Positions 44,018 to 52,963 of a stretch of DNA of 64,000 nt are shown in pieces (position 1 is the stretch's first letter; each line of letters starts with the position of its first letter). Source of the stretch: Chloroflexota bacterium (lineage in GTDB: Bacteria; Chloroflexota; Dehalococcoidia; JACPQD01); contig JACPQD010000038.1 of assembly GCA_016190665.1 (NCBI GenBank), positions 1 through 64,000 on the forward strand, given 5' to 3'. The position numbers and the translations under genes were made by a program. The notes under the pieces are model-generated. The model was not told the DNA's origin and did not search any database. It was given only the letters and a program-made list of their open reading frames with translations.

Positions 44018-44107
44018 TTAGGAAGGAGGCAGCTTCGGGTCCAGCTAGGTATATTCGTGCCTGTGGGCCGAAGAGTATCTTTCTTGAGTCCAGGGTGTAT
44101 AGCCGAG
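44018..44107 (-). pseudogene. C-terminal remnant of a binding lipoprotein
   Basis: Just after LUD copy 3 the minus-strand frame reads GYTPWTQERYSSAHRHEYT, then TAG, then LDPKLPPS and a stop. Intact paralogues have HEYTWLDPNLPPK, so the Trp codon TGG has become TAG (44045-44047). The upstream body of the gene is missing; only the last 27 codons or so remain. It shows that a binding-protein gene once followed LUD copy 3. Confidence 0.75.
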
Positions 44108-44116
44108 CGTTTCGCG

Positions 44117-44878
44117 CTAAATGCCGAGGCTCTCGCCCACAATAATGATGTTGACCCTGGCCCAGAACTCGGGCGGGTAAGGCTTGTCCTTTCTCTTAGC
44201 AATGTCTCGCACCGTGGACTGGGCCGCCTCGATGATGATGGTGTAGCAGCATCCTCTCCCGACACTGGTGCAATCGTTACACGTACCTGCCTTCACACAA
44301 GGCGTTTCCAGCAGCAACTCTCCAGCATTGTGCTTCATGACGTCCCAACGATGACAGAGGGGCACCACCACCTCATGGATGCGCCTGAGAGCTTCGTCCA
44401 GGTTAGCGACGATCTTGTTCACTCCAGCGACGATGATGATCTTATCCGGGCCGAAGATGAGCGCTGCCACCCGGTTGCCGATCCCATCGGTGCAAACGAC
44501 CTTTCCATCCAGCGTGATCGCGTTGGCCCCCGACAGGAACACATCCGCCAGCATGGCCTTCTTCATGATCTTGAGGCTCTCAGCCGAGGACGCTGCCAGG
44601 TAGTCGCCCTTATCATCCCTGGCTGCGGGGTCAAAGATCTCGTGGTCCCCGGACTGTCTGAGCGCAGGAAGGATGCCTATCTCTTTCAAGGTCACGGAGC
44701 TCCCCTTGCCCACTGAGGCGCCTGGCGGGATGAGCTCTAGAACCTTTGCCAGCGCTGCCTTACGGTCCGGCACGTATACGGCGTTCAGACGCTTTCGGCG
44801 GAAGCCGGCAACGGCCCTCTCGGCCCTGTCCCGATAAAACTCTTCGAATTCCTCGCGGGTGTTGCTATCGTCTACCAT
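44117..44878 (-). CDS. LUD-domain protein (copy 3)
   Basis: A 253-residue member of the LUD superfamily, paralogous to the genes at 40291 and 41087. It keeps ASVGKGSSVTLKEIG, ANAITLDGKVVCTDGIGNRVAA and CNDCTSVGRGCCYTII. ATG 44878 has AAGGAGGG 11 bases upstream, a slightly long spacing. It is flanked by 29-bp direct repeats, with a decayed binding-protein tail directly after it. Confidence 0.85.
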   Translation of the reverse strand: MVDDSNTREEFEEFYRDRAERAVAGFRRKRLNAVYVPDRKAALAKVLELIPPGASVGKGSSVTLKEIGILPALRQSGDHEIFDPAARDDKGDYLAASSAESLKIMKKAMLADVFLSGANAITLDGKVVCTDGIGNRVAALIFGPDKIIIVAGVNKIVANLDEALRRIHEVVVPLCHRWDVMKHNAGELLLETPCVKAGTCNDCTSVGRGCCYTIIIEAAQSTVRDIAKRKDKPYPPEFWARVNIIIVGESLGI

Positions 44879-44899
44879 TGAACGGAATCAACCCTCCTT

Positions 44900-44928
44900 A
44901 GTACCCTACGAATGAAATTGCGCGCAAG
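44900..44928. repeat. 29-bp direct repeat, right copy (possible promoter of LUD copy 3)
   Basis: Matches 43851-43879 at 27 of 29 bases. On the minus strand TTGCGC and TACTAA are 18 bases apart, which would start transcription about 12 bases before the LUD copy 3 ATG region with its AAGGAGGG. Confidence 0.45.
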
Positions 44929-45067
44929 ATGTGCATGATTTTAGATCTTTGATTCTAGATTTTGGATTTCGGCAATCAGCAATCAGCAATCAACAATCAG
45001 CAATCAGTTTTCAGCGGGCTGATAGCTGATGGCTGAAAGCCAACCGCTCGCTGGCATTTGGTTTCGG

Positions 45068-45259
45068 CTACTATGAAAATGATTCCCAACGCCCCGACGA
45101 CGGCGGCAGGGGACAAGCCCGCTGCCCTACGGCATTTTCATGCTCGGTGGCGCCGGGCCAACGGCATGGGGAACTACTATGAAAATGATTGGCAACGCCC
45201 CACGATGGCGGCAGGGGACAAGCCCGCTGCCCTACGGCGTTTTCATGCGCCGTGGCGCC
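45068..45259. repeat. 106-bp tandem duplication in the LUD 3 to GRE 2 gap
   Basis: Two units of about 86 matching bases start at 45068 and 45174. Both run CTACTATGAAAATGATT, AACGCCCC, then GGCGGCAGGGGACAAGCCCG, and end at GGTGGCGCC or CGTGGCGCC. The gap 44879-45327 also holds an AATCAGCAATCA-type short tandem repeat (44975-45010) and no credible gene. Confidence 0.7.
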
Positions 45260-45327
45260 CCAAAGGGGCATGTGGAGCTTCGCTGAGTTAGGATGTGTCC
45301 GGAATTCGCGCCCGGGGTTGCCAGGCG

Positions 45328-47736
45328 CTACAATTGTTCGTACTCGGTCCGTTGAATGATCTCGTCCTGCACGCTTCGCTGCAGATCGGTGAACAATGCG
45401 CTGTAGCCCGCTACCCGGACCATAAGGTCTCTGTGCAACTCCGGGTGAACCTGCGCGTCCAAAAGGGTCTTCTTGTCGACAACGTTGAACTGGATGTGCT
45501 TGCCTCCGTAGTCGAAGTAGGTCTTGATGAGGGCGCACAGTTTCCTCAGGTCGTCTGTAGTCGCCAGCGCTGACGGATGGAACTTCATGTTCAGCAGCGT
45601 GCCGAGGAGAGGGAACTGGTTTATCTTGCCCGCCGAATTGAGCACCGCCGTCGGCCCGACCACGTCGCTGCCCTGACATGGCGACACCGAGCCGTCTGCC
45701 AGGGCTACCCCGGCAAGACGCCCGCTGGGTAGCGCCCCTACCTTCTTGCCCGCGGGACCGTGAGAAGAGATGGAGTAGGGCATCGGCCGGTGCTTTGCCC
45801 CATAAGGGCCGTCTATCCGGGACAACATGCCTTGCCACCACTGGTACAAGTCTGCCGCCACGGTGTCGACGTAGTCCTCATCGTTGCCGTACTTCGGCAC
45901 GCTCAGGAGCAAGCGTCGGACGCCTTCGCAGCCTTTGAAATCTGCCGCCAGGGCGGAGAGAAGCTCCTCTTTGCCCACAGAACCGTCTTCGAAGACACAC
46001 CTCTTTATCGCTGCCAGGGAGTCGGCAGCATCGATGATGCCGACCGGCGTTTGCGCCGGGAACGTCCATCTCGGACCGTCGGCCAGCACGCTCTTGCCCC
46101 GCTTGATACAATCGTCGACCAGGCACGATGACAGGATGGTCGGAGTCATGGCCACGCGGACCAATCTCTCCAGAATGCGGATCCTGCCGCTCTCCTCAGA
46201 GAAATGCTGGACCTGCTTGTGGTAAGCCTCCAGGAACTCATCAAAGGTATGGAAGTCCTCGAACTTTCCAGTGGCGGGACCGAGCTGCTTGCCCGTTCCA
46301 GGGTCGACGCCGTCGTGCATCGCCAGCTCGAGGCATTTGGGCATGTTCATGAAAATGACATGAGGGGGCCCCGATTGCGTTGGAGGGAGATGCTGGACAC
46401 ACCCACCGACACAATAGTCGTGGGCTATCTCGGGAGGAACGCCGATCTTCTCCATATAGGCGATGGACGGCCCATCGTTGAAGAAGGCAGGAAAACCTAT
46501 CCCCATACGTACCAGTTCCAAGCCCTTCAGGATGAAATCCTCAGGGCTCTTTCCGGTCCACCGGATGCTCAGGGTCGGGTGAGGAGTTCGCGTCCGCGAG
46601 GCGGCCTCGAGGAAGAGGTAGGAAAGCTCATTGGTCGCATCCTTCCCGTCAGCGGTCTCACCGCTTATGGTCACGTTGTGGAACTGAGCATCGCCCGATC
46701 CCTGCTCCTGTGAAGGGCTGCTTCGGAAGAAGCGGAACCGCTGGTTGCTCAGCTTTACTCGCATGCACTCCAGAACCTCGATGGCCTCCTCGCGAGTGAT
46801 CTCGCCCCTCTCGATGTCCCGCTTGTAGTACGGGTAGAGGTATTGGTCAGCCCTTCCCGGGCTCATTTGAGCCGTGGTTTCCAGAGACATAAGCACATGA
46901 ACGAAGCAAAGGGTCTGCACCGCCTCATGGAAGGTGCGCGCCGGATTTCCCGGAACCCAGTCGCAGATTTCCGCCAGCCTCAGGAGTTCCTCCTTCCGCT
47001 GGCCATCGGCCCGCTCCGCTAATTGTCTTGCCAGGACAGCGCATCGCTTCCCGTAGTCGATGGCCGCCTCAAGGACGATCTTCATGCCCTTGAGCATGTT
47101 GGCCTTGGCGAAGGATTCGTCGTCGACCGGCGATGTGGCCTGCAACTCGCGCTCCACTTCGGCAATCACGCCGCGCAGTCCAAGCTTGATAGCTTTCTCA
47201 TAGTTCACTGAGAAGTAGCCGATATCGCTTTCAATCCTGAGAGCGTAGTAGACCCAGGAACCGATCTCGGTAGTCTCTATCAGCCTTTGCTTCTCCGATT
47301 CGTCGAAATGGCTGAAATAGCTGCTCTTGACGCACTTATCTTTCCAGTAGTCGCATATTCTCCAGAGTTCGTCCATGTCCTCCTGGGCAACGACGCCGGT
47401 AAGCATACCATTGTTGAACGCTTCCGACACCCACGTTACATCGTATTCGGGGAACTGTTCCGGAGACATGGGTTTGGCGGCAAAGGCGCCAGCGAGAAGG
47501 TCTTCGTCCATCAAGTATAGAGGTATCCCTCGAACAACCCTGGCAAAGGCCTTTGCCCTCCTGATCACCATCGGCTGCCCCTCGGTCTCCTTGTAGGACT
47601 CAGTGAGCAGCCTCGCCCTATGCAGCGACAATCGGGCAACGCGGCGTTGTTCGACCATTGTCCGCCACAGCCTTTGTCCCCTCGTCAAGCCAGAACGCTG
47701 GACGCCGCTTGAAACCTCTTCCCTGGTGATTGTCAT
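45328..47736 (-). CDS. Glycyl radical enzyme, PFL-like, GCVQH type (copy 2)
   Basis: Radical enzyme of 802 residues, a clear paralogue of the gene at 30163. It has the same RVAGYS glycyl site near the C-terminus and YCVGGCVQHLPPTQ thiyl loop, so the Glu-Pro to Gln-His change is conserved between copies. NMPKCLELAMHDG follows as in copy 1. ATG 47736 follows AGAGGAGGT; the track ORF is 26 codons too long. No activase is adjacent; the one at 29228 is the obvious candidate. A difference from copy 1 is an extra NQRFRFFRSSPSQEQG segment near residue 335. Confidence 0.93.
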   Translation of the reverse strand: MTITREEVSSGVQRSGLTRGQRLWRTMVEQRRVARLSLHRARLLTESYKETEGQPMVIRRAKAFARVVRGIPLYLMDEDLLAGAFAAKPMSPEQFPEYDVTWVSEAFNNGMLTGVVAQEDMDELWRICDYWKDKCVKSSYFSHFDESEKQRLIETTEIGSWVYYALRIESDIGYFSVNYEKAIKLGLRGVIAEVERELQATSPVDDESFAKANMLKGMKIVLEAAIDYGKRCAVLARQLAERADGQRKEELLRLAEICDWVPGNPARTFHEAVQTLCFVHVLMSLETTAQMSPGRADQYLYPYYKRDIERGEITREEAIEVLECMRVKLSNQRFRFFRSSPSQEQGSGDAQFHNVTISGETADGKDATNELSYLFLEAASRTRTPHPTLSIRWTGKSPEDFILKGLELVRMGIGFPAFFNDGPSIAYMEKIGVPPEIAHDYCVGGCVQHLPPTQSGPPHVIFMNMPKCLELAMHDGVDPGTGKQLGPATGKFEDFHTFDEFLEAYHKQVQHFSEESGRIRILERLVRVAMTPTILSSCLVDDCIKRGKSVLADGPRWTFPAQTPVGIIDAADSLAAIKRCVFEDGSVGKEELLSALAADFKGCEGVRRLLLSVPKYGNDEDYVDTVAADLYQWWQGMLSRIDGPYGAKHRPMPYSISSHGPAGKKVGALPSGRLAGVALADGSVSPCQGSDVVGPTAVLNSAGKINQFPLLGTLLNMKFHPSALATTDDLRKLCALIKTYFDYGGKHIQFNVVDKKTLLDAQVHPELHRDLMVRVAGYSALFTDLQRSVQDEIIQRTEYEQL

Positions 47737-47946
47737 CTCTACCTCCTCTTCTGCGGTAAGCTCGGCGCGTGGCTCAGACAGACAGCCCCGCCGCAATCGA
47801 GTCCAGAGGCCCACGGGGGTCCGCCGGGCGGGTCTGTTCCCCCCTGGCCTGCGCCCGAGGACGGGGCTGCAAATCTATTCTGAACCAGCCATTACTTCAA
47901 AAAGGTCTCGCTTTGCTTCCTCCTGAGACTTGTTTCTGATTCCCCG

Positions 47947-49683
47947 CTACTTCGGCGGCAGGTTGGGGTCGAGCCAGGTGTACTCGTGCTTCGTGTTCGA
48001 AGACAGCCGCTCGCTGGTCCACGGAACAAACCCCTTCACCTTCTTCCAGACGCCTACGGTGCGGTTCCTCCAACCTAGAACGGGAAAGGGAACTGTGTCG
48101 TGGAGCATAAGCTGGATCTTGTTCACTATCTCTTTCCGTTTCCCTGGATCGACCGTAACGCTCTGCTCCGCCACCAGCTTCTCAAAGTCGGCATTGTAAT
48201 ACTTACCCCAATTCTTTCCTCCCTCTTTCGAGTAGGCTTCGCTGAAAATCAAATCGGGGTCGTCCACGGTATAGCCATACCCGCTAGACATGATCTGAAA
48301 ATTCTGCGTCCGGAGATTCTCAAAATAGGTGGCAACTTCGAGGGTCTTGATGTTAGACCTCAGTCCGATCTTCTCAAGCTGCGCCTTGAGCCACGTACCC
48401 TCGCAGATATACTCTTGAGCGTTTCTCGCCTGTAACTCGAACTCGAAGCCGTTGGGATACCCTGCCTCGGCCAGGAGTTTCTTAGCCTTCTCCCTCTCTG
48501 CTTCTTTGGCCGGCCCCGGCTTGGCATAGCCCGGCTGAGCAAATACCTGCTCGTCAGGAAGGTTCCACAGTCCGCCAGGCACCATGTACCCACCTGGCGT
48601 CCACATGCCGGGTTCGCACAGGCGAGGGAACTCCCAGCGGTCCAGGGCCAGGCTCACCGCCTGCCGGACGCGGACATCGCTGAAGGGGGGCTTGTTTTGG
48701 ACGACAAAGGGATTCCTGCTGGCCATCATGCCAGGAAGCCGGTAAGTGTTGGTCGTTTCCTTCATCGTCTGCTCTATGGTATCTATGGTAGGCGGCTCGT
48801 GGTCCCGGAGGTCCGTCAGCACCCTGCCTACTCTGAAGGCGGCCAGCCTGGTACCCCAGTCGGGGATAATGTACTGGAGGAACTTGTCCATATAGGGCAG
48901 CCCCTTCTTGAAGTAGCTCGGGTTCTTCTCAAGCTCAATGCCTACTCCACGCGTGTACTTCGTCAGCTTCCACGGCCCCGTGCCGACGACCTCCCGCTTC
49001 ATATCCAGTTGCTTGTCCAGGATATGCTTGGGCATGATGGAATTCACGGCGAGAGTCATCATCAGCAAGAAGGATGGGTAGGGGCGGCTCATTATTACCT
49101 TGACCGTGGTAGGGTTCACCACTTCAACGCTTTTCACTGGATCGTACTGCGATTTGCTCACGCTGTACACGCCCTTGGGCGGGTCCTTCTGCCTCATGAG
49201 GCTAGACTTTACGTCCTCGGCCGAGAAGGGAGCGCCATCGTGCCACTTGACCCCTTCCTCCAGATAGAAGGTGAAGGTGAGTCCGTCCGCGCTGATCTCC
49301 CACTTCTTCGCCAGGTCACCGACCATCTTGTTATGGTCACTGTAGTCCCACCCGAGTAGCGTATTGTAGGTCGGGCTCGAGATAGTCAACAGAGTGGAGA
49401 ATGTGGCTTCCTGGTGGGCGTCGAAGGTCGGCGGATCGTCCCGGATGGATATGACAAAGTTCCCCCCGGACACTGGCTTCTCGCCTGCTCCCGGCACTGC
49501 TAGTGCGCCGGGTCTTGCCGTGGCCGCTGGAGCGGCCGTTGCCGCCGGCTTTGGCGCCGCACCTGGCGCCGTAGCCGCTGGCGGAGCCTTCTTTTGCTCG
49601 GCGCCCGGCCCGGGGGCGCAACTCAGCACTAAGCCCAGGACGATGACCAAGGCGACTAGGGGCTGCAGATTCCGGACAGACAT
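47947..49683 (-). CDS. Family 5 solute-binding lipoprotein
   Basis: Binding lipoprotein of 578 residues with lipobox LVLSC and an Ala/Pro linker. Very similar throughout to the proteins at 41912 and 49735, sharing IVLG-type signal peptides, GGNFVISIRDDPPTFDAHQ and ASGYGYTVDDPDL-like segments. ATG 49683 follows AGAGGAGGGGG. It lies 210 bases upstream of glycyl radical enzyme copy 2 and is probably in the same transcript, so it is a candidate scavenger of that enzyme's substrate. Confidence 0.92.
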   Translation of the reverse strand: MSVRNLQPLVALVIVLGLVLSCAPGPGAEQKKAPPAATAPGAAPKPAATAAPAATARPGALAVPGAGEKPVSGGNFVISIRDDPPTFDAHQEATFSTLLTISSPTYNTLLGWDYSDHNKMVGDLAKKWEISADGLTFTFYLEEGVKWHDGAPFSAEDVKSSLMRQKDPPKGVYSVSKSQYDPVKSVEVVNPTTVKVIMSRPYPSFLLMMTLAVNSIMPKHILDKQLDMKREVVGTGPWKLTKYTRGVGIELEKNPSYFKKGLPYMDKFLQYIIPDWGTRLAAFRVGRVLTDLRDHEPPTIDTIEQTMKETTNTYRLPGMMASRNPFVVQNKPPFSDVRVRQAVSLALDRWEFPRLCEPGMWTPGGYMVPGGLWNLPDEQVFAQPGYAKPGPAKEAEREKAKKLLAEAGYPNGFEFELQARNAQEYICEGTWLKAQLEKIGLRSNIKTLEVATYFENLRTQNFQIMSSGYGYTVDDPDLIFSEAYSKEGGKNWGKYYNADFEKLVAEQSVTVDPGKRKEIVNKIQLMLHDTVPFPVLGWRNRTVGVWKKVKGFVPWTSERLSSNTKHEYTWLDPNLPPK

Positions 49684-49734
49684 TTTCCCCCTCCTCTTGG
49701 ACCCTGTCAGGGGACGCCTACCAGTCCTACCCCG

Positions 49735-51462
49735 TTATTTCGGTGGCAGGTTGGGATCAAGCCACGTGTACTCGTGGCGGTAGCTTGAGGACACGCGGCC
49801 ATCGCTGGTCCAGGGAACGTACCCCTTCACCTTTTTCCAAACGCCTACCGTGCGGTTCCTCCACCCCAGGACGGGGAAGGGAACCGTCTCGTGGAGAAGA
49901 AGTTGTATCTTGTTCACGATATCCTTGCGCTTGGCCGGGTCGACCATGACACTCTGCTCCGCGAGCATCTTCTCGAAGTCAGCGTTGTAGTATTTGCCCC
50001 AGTTCTTTCCGCCTTCCTTCCCGTAAGCCTCGCCAAACATCAAATCAGGGTCGTCGACGGTATAGCCGTAGCCGCTGGCCATGATTTGAAAATTCTGCGT
50101 GCGCAAATTCTCGAAGTAGGTAGCCGTTTCGACGTGCTTAATGGTAGATTTGAGGCCGATCTTTTCAAGTTGTGCCTTCATCCAAACGGCTTGACACGTA
50201 TACTCCTCGAGATTTCTAGCCTGAATTTCGAAATCAAACCCGTTGGGGTGGCCAGCCTCGGCCAGGAGTTTCTTGGCCTTCTCCCTCTCGGCATCCTTGG
50301 CCGGTCCCGGTTTGGCATAGCCCGGCTGGGCAAATACCTGCTCGTCCGGAAGGTTCCACAGCCCCCCGGGAACCATATACCCCCCTGGCTCGTACATGCC
50401 TGGCTGGCAAAGACGAGGGTATTCCCAGCGGTCAAAGGCAAGGCTGACCGCCTGTCGAACACGGACATCATCGAAAGGAGGCCGGATCTGGACAATGAAG
50501 GGATTCCTGCTAGTTAATACTCCCGGAATCCGGTAAGCTATGGCGTTCTCCTTCATGGTCTGCTCTATGGTATCGATGGTGGGAGGCTCATGGTCCTTAA
50601 CGTCCGTCATGACCCTGCCGGTTCTGAAGGCGGCAAGCCTTGTTGAGATGTCGGGGATAATATACTGGACAAATTTGTCCATGTAAGGGAGGCCCTTCTT
50701 GAAGTACGCGGGACTCTTTTCAAGCTCGATGCCTACCCCGCGAGTGTACTTCTTGAGCTTCCATGGTCCCGTGCCGACGACCTCCCGCTTCATGTCCCCT
50801 ACCTTTTCAAGGACATGTTTAGGCATGACGGAGTTAACGGTGAGGGTCATCATCAGCAAGAAAGAGGCGTAGGGGCGGCTCATTGTCACCTTGACCGCAT
50901 AAGGGTTCACCACTTCCACGCTCTTCATTGGCTCGTAAAGGGACTTGCTGACGCTATACACGCCCTTGGGTGGGTCCTTCTGTCTCATGAGGCTGTATTT
51001 GACATCCTCAGCCGTGAAGGGGGCGCCATCATGCCATTTGACCCCTTCCTCAAGAGTGAAGGTGTAGGTGAGACCATCACTGCTCATCTCCCACTTTTTG
51101 GCTAAGTCACCGACCATCTTATTGTGATCGACGTAGTCCCACGTGAGGAGCGAGTTGTAGGAGGGGCTCCCGATGGTCGAAAGCGTGGCGAAGGTTGCCT
51201 CCTGGTGCAAGTCGAAACTCGGCGGGTCATCCCGGGAAGATATGACAAAGGTTCCTCCGTACACCGGCTTCTCGCCGATTCCCGGCACGGCCGGAGCGGC
51301 TGCAGTCCCGGGTTTCGGTGTAGCCGCTGGGGCCGGTTTGGGCGCGACGGGCGCCGCGGTGGCCGCTGGCTTAGGTGGAGCCGCCCCTGGGCCACAGCTT
51401 AGCGCGAGCAACCCCGATATTACGATCAGTCCGATCCAAACCTGCAAGTTTCGCCTGGCCAT
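49735..51462 (-). CDS. Family 5 solute-binding lipoprotein, first gene of the minus-strand island
   Basis: Binding lipoprotein of 575 residues with signal peptide ending LALSC and a short Ala/Pro linker. The mature part begins GGTFVISSRDDPPSFDLHQ. It shares the ASGYGYTVDDPDLMF block with its two closest paralogues. ATG 51462 follows AGAGGAGGC. It is the first gene after the strong minus-strand promoter at 51711-51739 and behind a long leader with a hairpin and T run. The next gene starts 51 bases after its stop. Confidence 0.92.
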   Translation of the reverse strand: MARRNLQVWIGLIVISGLLALSCGPGAAPPKPAATAAPVAPKPAPAATPKPGTAAAPAVPGIGEKPVYGGTFVISSRDDPPSFDLHQEATFATLSTIGSPSYNSLLTWDYVDHNKMVGDLAKKWEMSSDGLTYTFTLEEGVKWHDGAPFTAEDVKYSLMRQKDPPKGVYSVSKSLYEPMKSVEVVNPYAVKVTMSRPYASFLLMMTLTVNSVMPKHVLEKVGDMKREVVGTGPWKLKKYTRGVGIELEKSPAYFKKGLPYMDKFVQYIIPDISTRLAAFRTGRVMTDVKDHEPPTIDTIEQTMKENAIAYRIPGVLTSRNPFIVQIRPPFDDVRVRQAVSLAFDRWEYPRLCQPGMYEPGGYMVPGGLWNLPDEQVFAQPGYAKPGPAKDAEREKAKKLLAEAGHPNGFDFEIQARNLEEYTCQAVWMKAQLEKIGLKSTIKHVETATYFENLRTQNFQIMASGYGYTVDDPDLMFGEAYGKEGGKNWGKYYNADFEKMLAEQSVMVDPAKRKDIVNKIQLLLHETVPFPVLGWRNRTVGVWKKVKGYVPWTSDGRVSSSYRHEYTWLDPNLPPK

Positions 51463-51518
51463 TTGTGCCTCCTCTGGGCCTTAGAAAATAAAGCGTGCTG
51501 CTTGTCCGGTGACCTCAC

Positions 51519-51561
51519 AAAAAGCACAAGCCGACCCGCTGATCCCACAGGCAGGTCGGCT
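51519..51561 (-). terminator. Attenuator-like hairpin in the 5' leader
   Basis: On the minus strand AGCCGACC and GGTCGGCT form a perfect 8-bp stem with a 17-base loop, followed after 5 bases by TTTTT (51523-51519). It lies between the promoter at 51739 and the ATG at 51462, so it could end transcription early under some conditions. No known riboswitch fold or leader peptide was recognised. Confidence 0.45.
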
Positions 51562-51710
51562 GAGTTCTTACCATCATCGCTTGCGCCTCACAACGATAGT
51601 TCTGGCAACGTGCGCTACAACTCTTCGACTAAACCATGAACCTTCTAGACTTCAGGCCAGTTGGCCAAATAAAAGAAGCCCTCACAAGACAAATGACCGT
51701 GGTGAGTCTG

Positions 51711-51739
51711 AGTATATCATCAGCTTCAGAGCGTGTCAA
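51711..51739 (-). promoter_or_regulatory. Strong promoter of the minus-strand catabolic island
   Basis: On the minus strand TTGACA (51739-51734) and TATACT (51716-51711) are exactly 17 bases apart, an almost perfect sigma-70 promoter. The predicted leader to the ATG at 51462 is about 240 bases. Confidence 0.75.
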
Positions 51740-51782
51740 TAGTTCATGCTCGTCCGTTCATTCGTTGCCAGGCACACTACTA

Positions 51783-51811
51783 TTGACGCGCCTGGCCTTC
51801 TCTGTTACACT
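51783..51811 (+). promoter_or_regulatory. Promoter of the selenoprotein operon
   Basis: TTGACG (51783-51788) and TACACT (51806-51811) are 17 bases apart. It lies 67 bases before GTG 51878 and 44 bases from the divergent promoter, so a shared operator between the two is possible. Confidence 0.65.
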
Positions 51812-51877
51812 GACGCGCAGCGAGTCAGGCCGGCAGCGGGTGAGCTGACATCCGGCGCCGACAAGAAGGAGCGGATA

Positions 51878-52942
51878 GTGGCTCGAGAAGCCTTCGAGGA
51901 GGCCAAGTTTCACTTCGAGAGTGACTGCGAGGCTATCAACAACCTCTTCTTTGAACGTGGCTGGACCGACGGCCTCCCTGTCATACCGCCAACCGAGGAA
52001 GCAGTGGGGGCGATGCTGAGCGGCGCGGGCCGTGATCGATCGGAAATACTCGGGAAGATTCCTCCCAACTGGGCATACGCTACCGTCGAGAAGGTGGCGG
52101 TGAACGCGGTGATGGCGGGGTGTCTACCCGGATACCTGCCGGTCGTCATCGCTGCGGTCGAGGCCATGGTAGAAGAACCCTTTAATCTCCACGGCATGCA
52201 GGCCACCACCCACGGCTGTGCTCCTCTAGTCATCGTCAACGGACCGATACGCAAGGAGTTGAACATCAACTGCCGCTACAATTGTTTCGGTCCGGGTTGG
52301 CGGGCCAACGCCACCATTGGGCGGGCGCTGCGTCTAATACTGACGAACGTGGGTGGGGGGATTCCCGGCATCACGGATCGCTCCACTACGGGAATGCCCA
52401 GCAAGTACACGTACTGCATCGGCGAGAATGAAGAAGAGAGCCCTTGGGAACCGTTACATGTCGAAAAGGGCTACCGCAAGGAGGAAAATGTCGTCACCGT
52501 CGCTCCGGGCGACGGCCCCCACGACATCCTCGACCGGAGCAGCACAACGGCCATCGGTGTGCTCACCACCATCGCCCACGCCATGGGCGCCCTGGGATCG
52601 GGCAACACCCTCATCTTTGCTGAGAACATATTGGCTTTGGGGCCGGAACACGCCGAGACGGTGGCACGCGAGGGCTACACAAAGGGAATGGTACGACAGT
52701 TCGCCTTCGAGAACGCCGGCCTGCCTCTGAGCTGGTATGGACCGGAAGTAGGACCTTGGCGAAAACGGCAATTAGCCCAGCATGGCATACACGTTGACGG
52801 TGAGGATCGAGTGCCGATCGTCGAAAAGCTGGAAGACATCACCATTGTCGTCACTGGCGGCGCCGGGAAGCATTCAGCTTACATCGGCGGTTTGGCGGCA
52901 ATGCACCCTGTCACCAAGCCGATACATGTACCCAAAAGATAG
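51878..52942 (+). CDS. Conserved protein with WTDGxPxxPPT motif (copy 2)
   Basis: A 354-residue relative of the protein at 32835, of unknown function. It keeps GWTDGLPVIPPTEEAV, VAVNAVMAGCLPGYLPVV, ATTHGCAPLVIVNGPI, GPGWRANATIGRALRL and SKYTYCIGENEEESPWEPLHVEKG. GTG 51878 follows AAGAAGGAG. The track start at 51746 would lie upstream of the promoter. It is followed 21 bases later by a binding lipoprotein and then by the UGA-containing fusion with the same domain, so all three form one operon. Confidence 0.75.
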   Translation: MAREAFEEAKFHFESDCEAINNLFFERGWTDGLPVIPPTEEAVGAMLSGAGRDRSEILGKIPPNWAYATVEKVAVNAVMAGCLPGYLPVVIAAVEAMVEEPFNLHGMQATTHGCAPLVIVNGPIRKELNINCRYNCFGPGWRANATIGRALRLILTNVGGGIPGITDRSTTGMPSKYTYCIGENEEESPWEPLHVEKGYRKEENVVTVAPGDGPHDILDRSSTTAIGVLTTIAHAMGALGSGNTLIFAENILALGPEHAETVAREGYTKGMVRQFAFENAGLPLSWYGPEVGPWRKRQLAQHGIHVDGEDRVPIVEKLEDITIVVTGGAGKHSAYIGGLAAMHPVTKPIHVPKR

Positions 52943-52963
52943 GGCTGGAGGGGAGCTAAAACA

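Noticed and set aside
44045-44047. TAG in the binding-protein tail as pyrrolysine
   Set aside because: The position is a Trp in paralogues and only a short C-terminal piece of the gene is left, so it is a decayed remnant.
44975-45017. AATCAGCAATCA repeats as a CRISPR array
   Set aside because: Units are 7-8 bases with no spacers. It is a simple tandem repeat.
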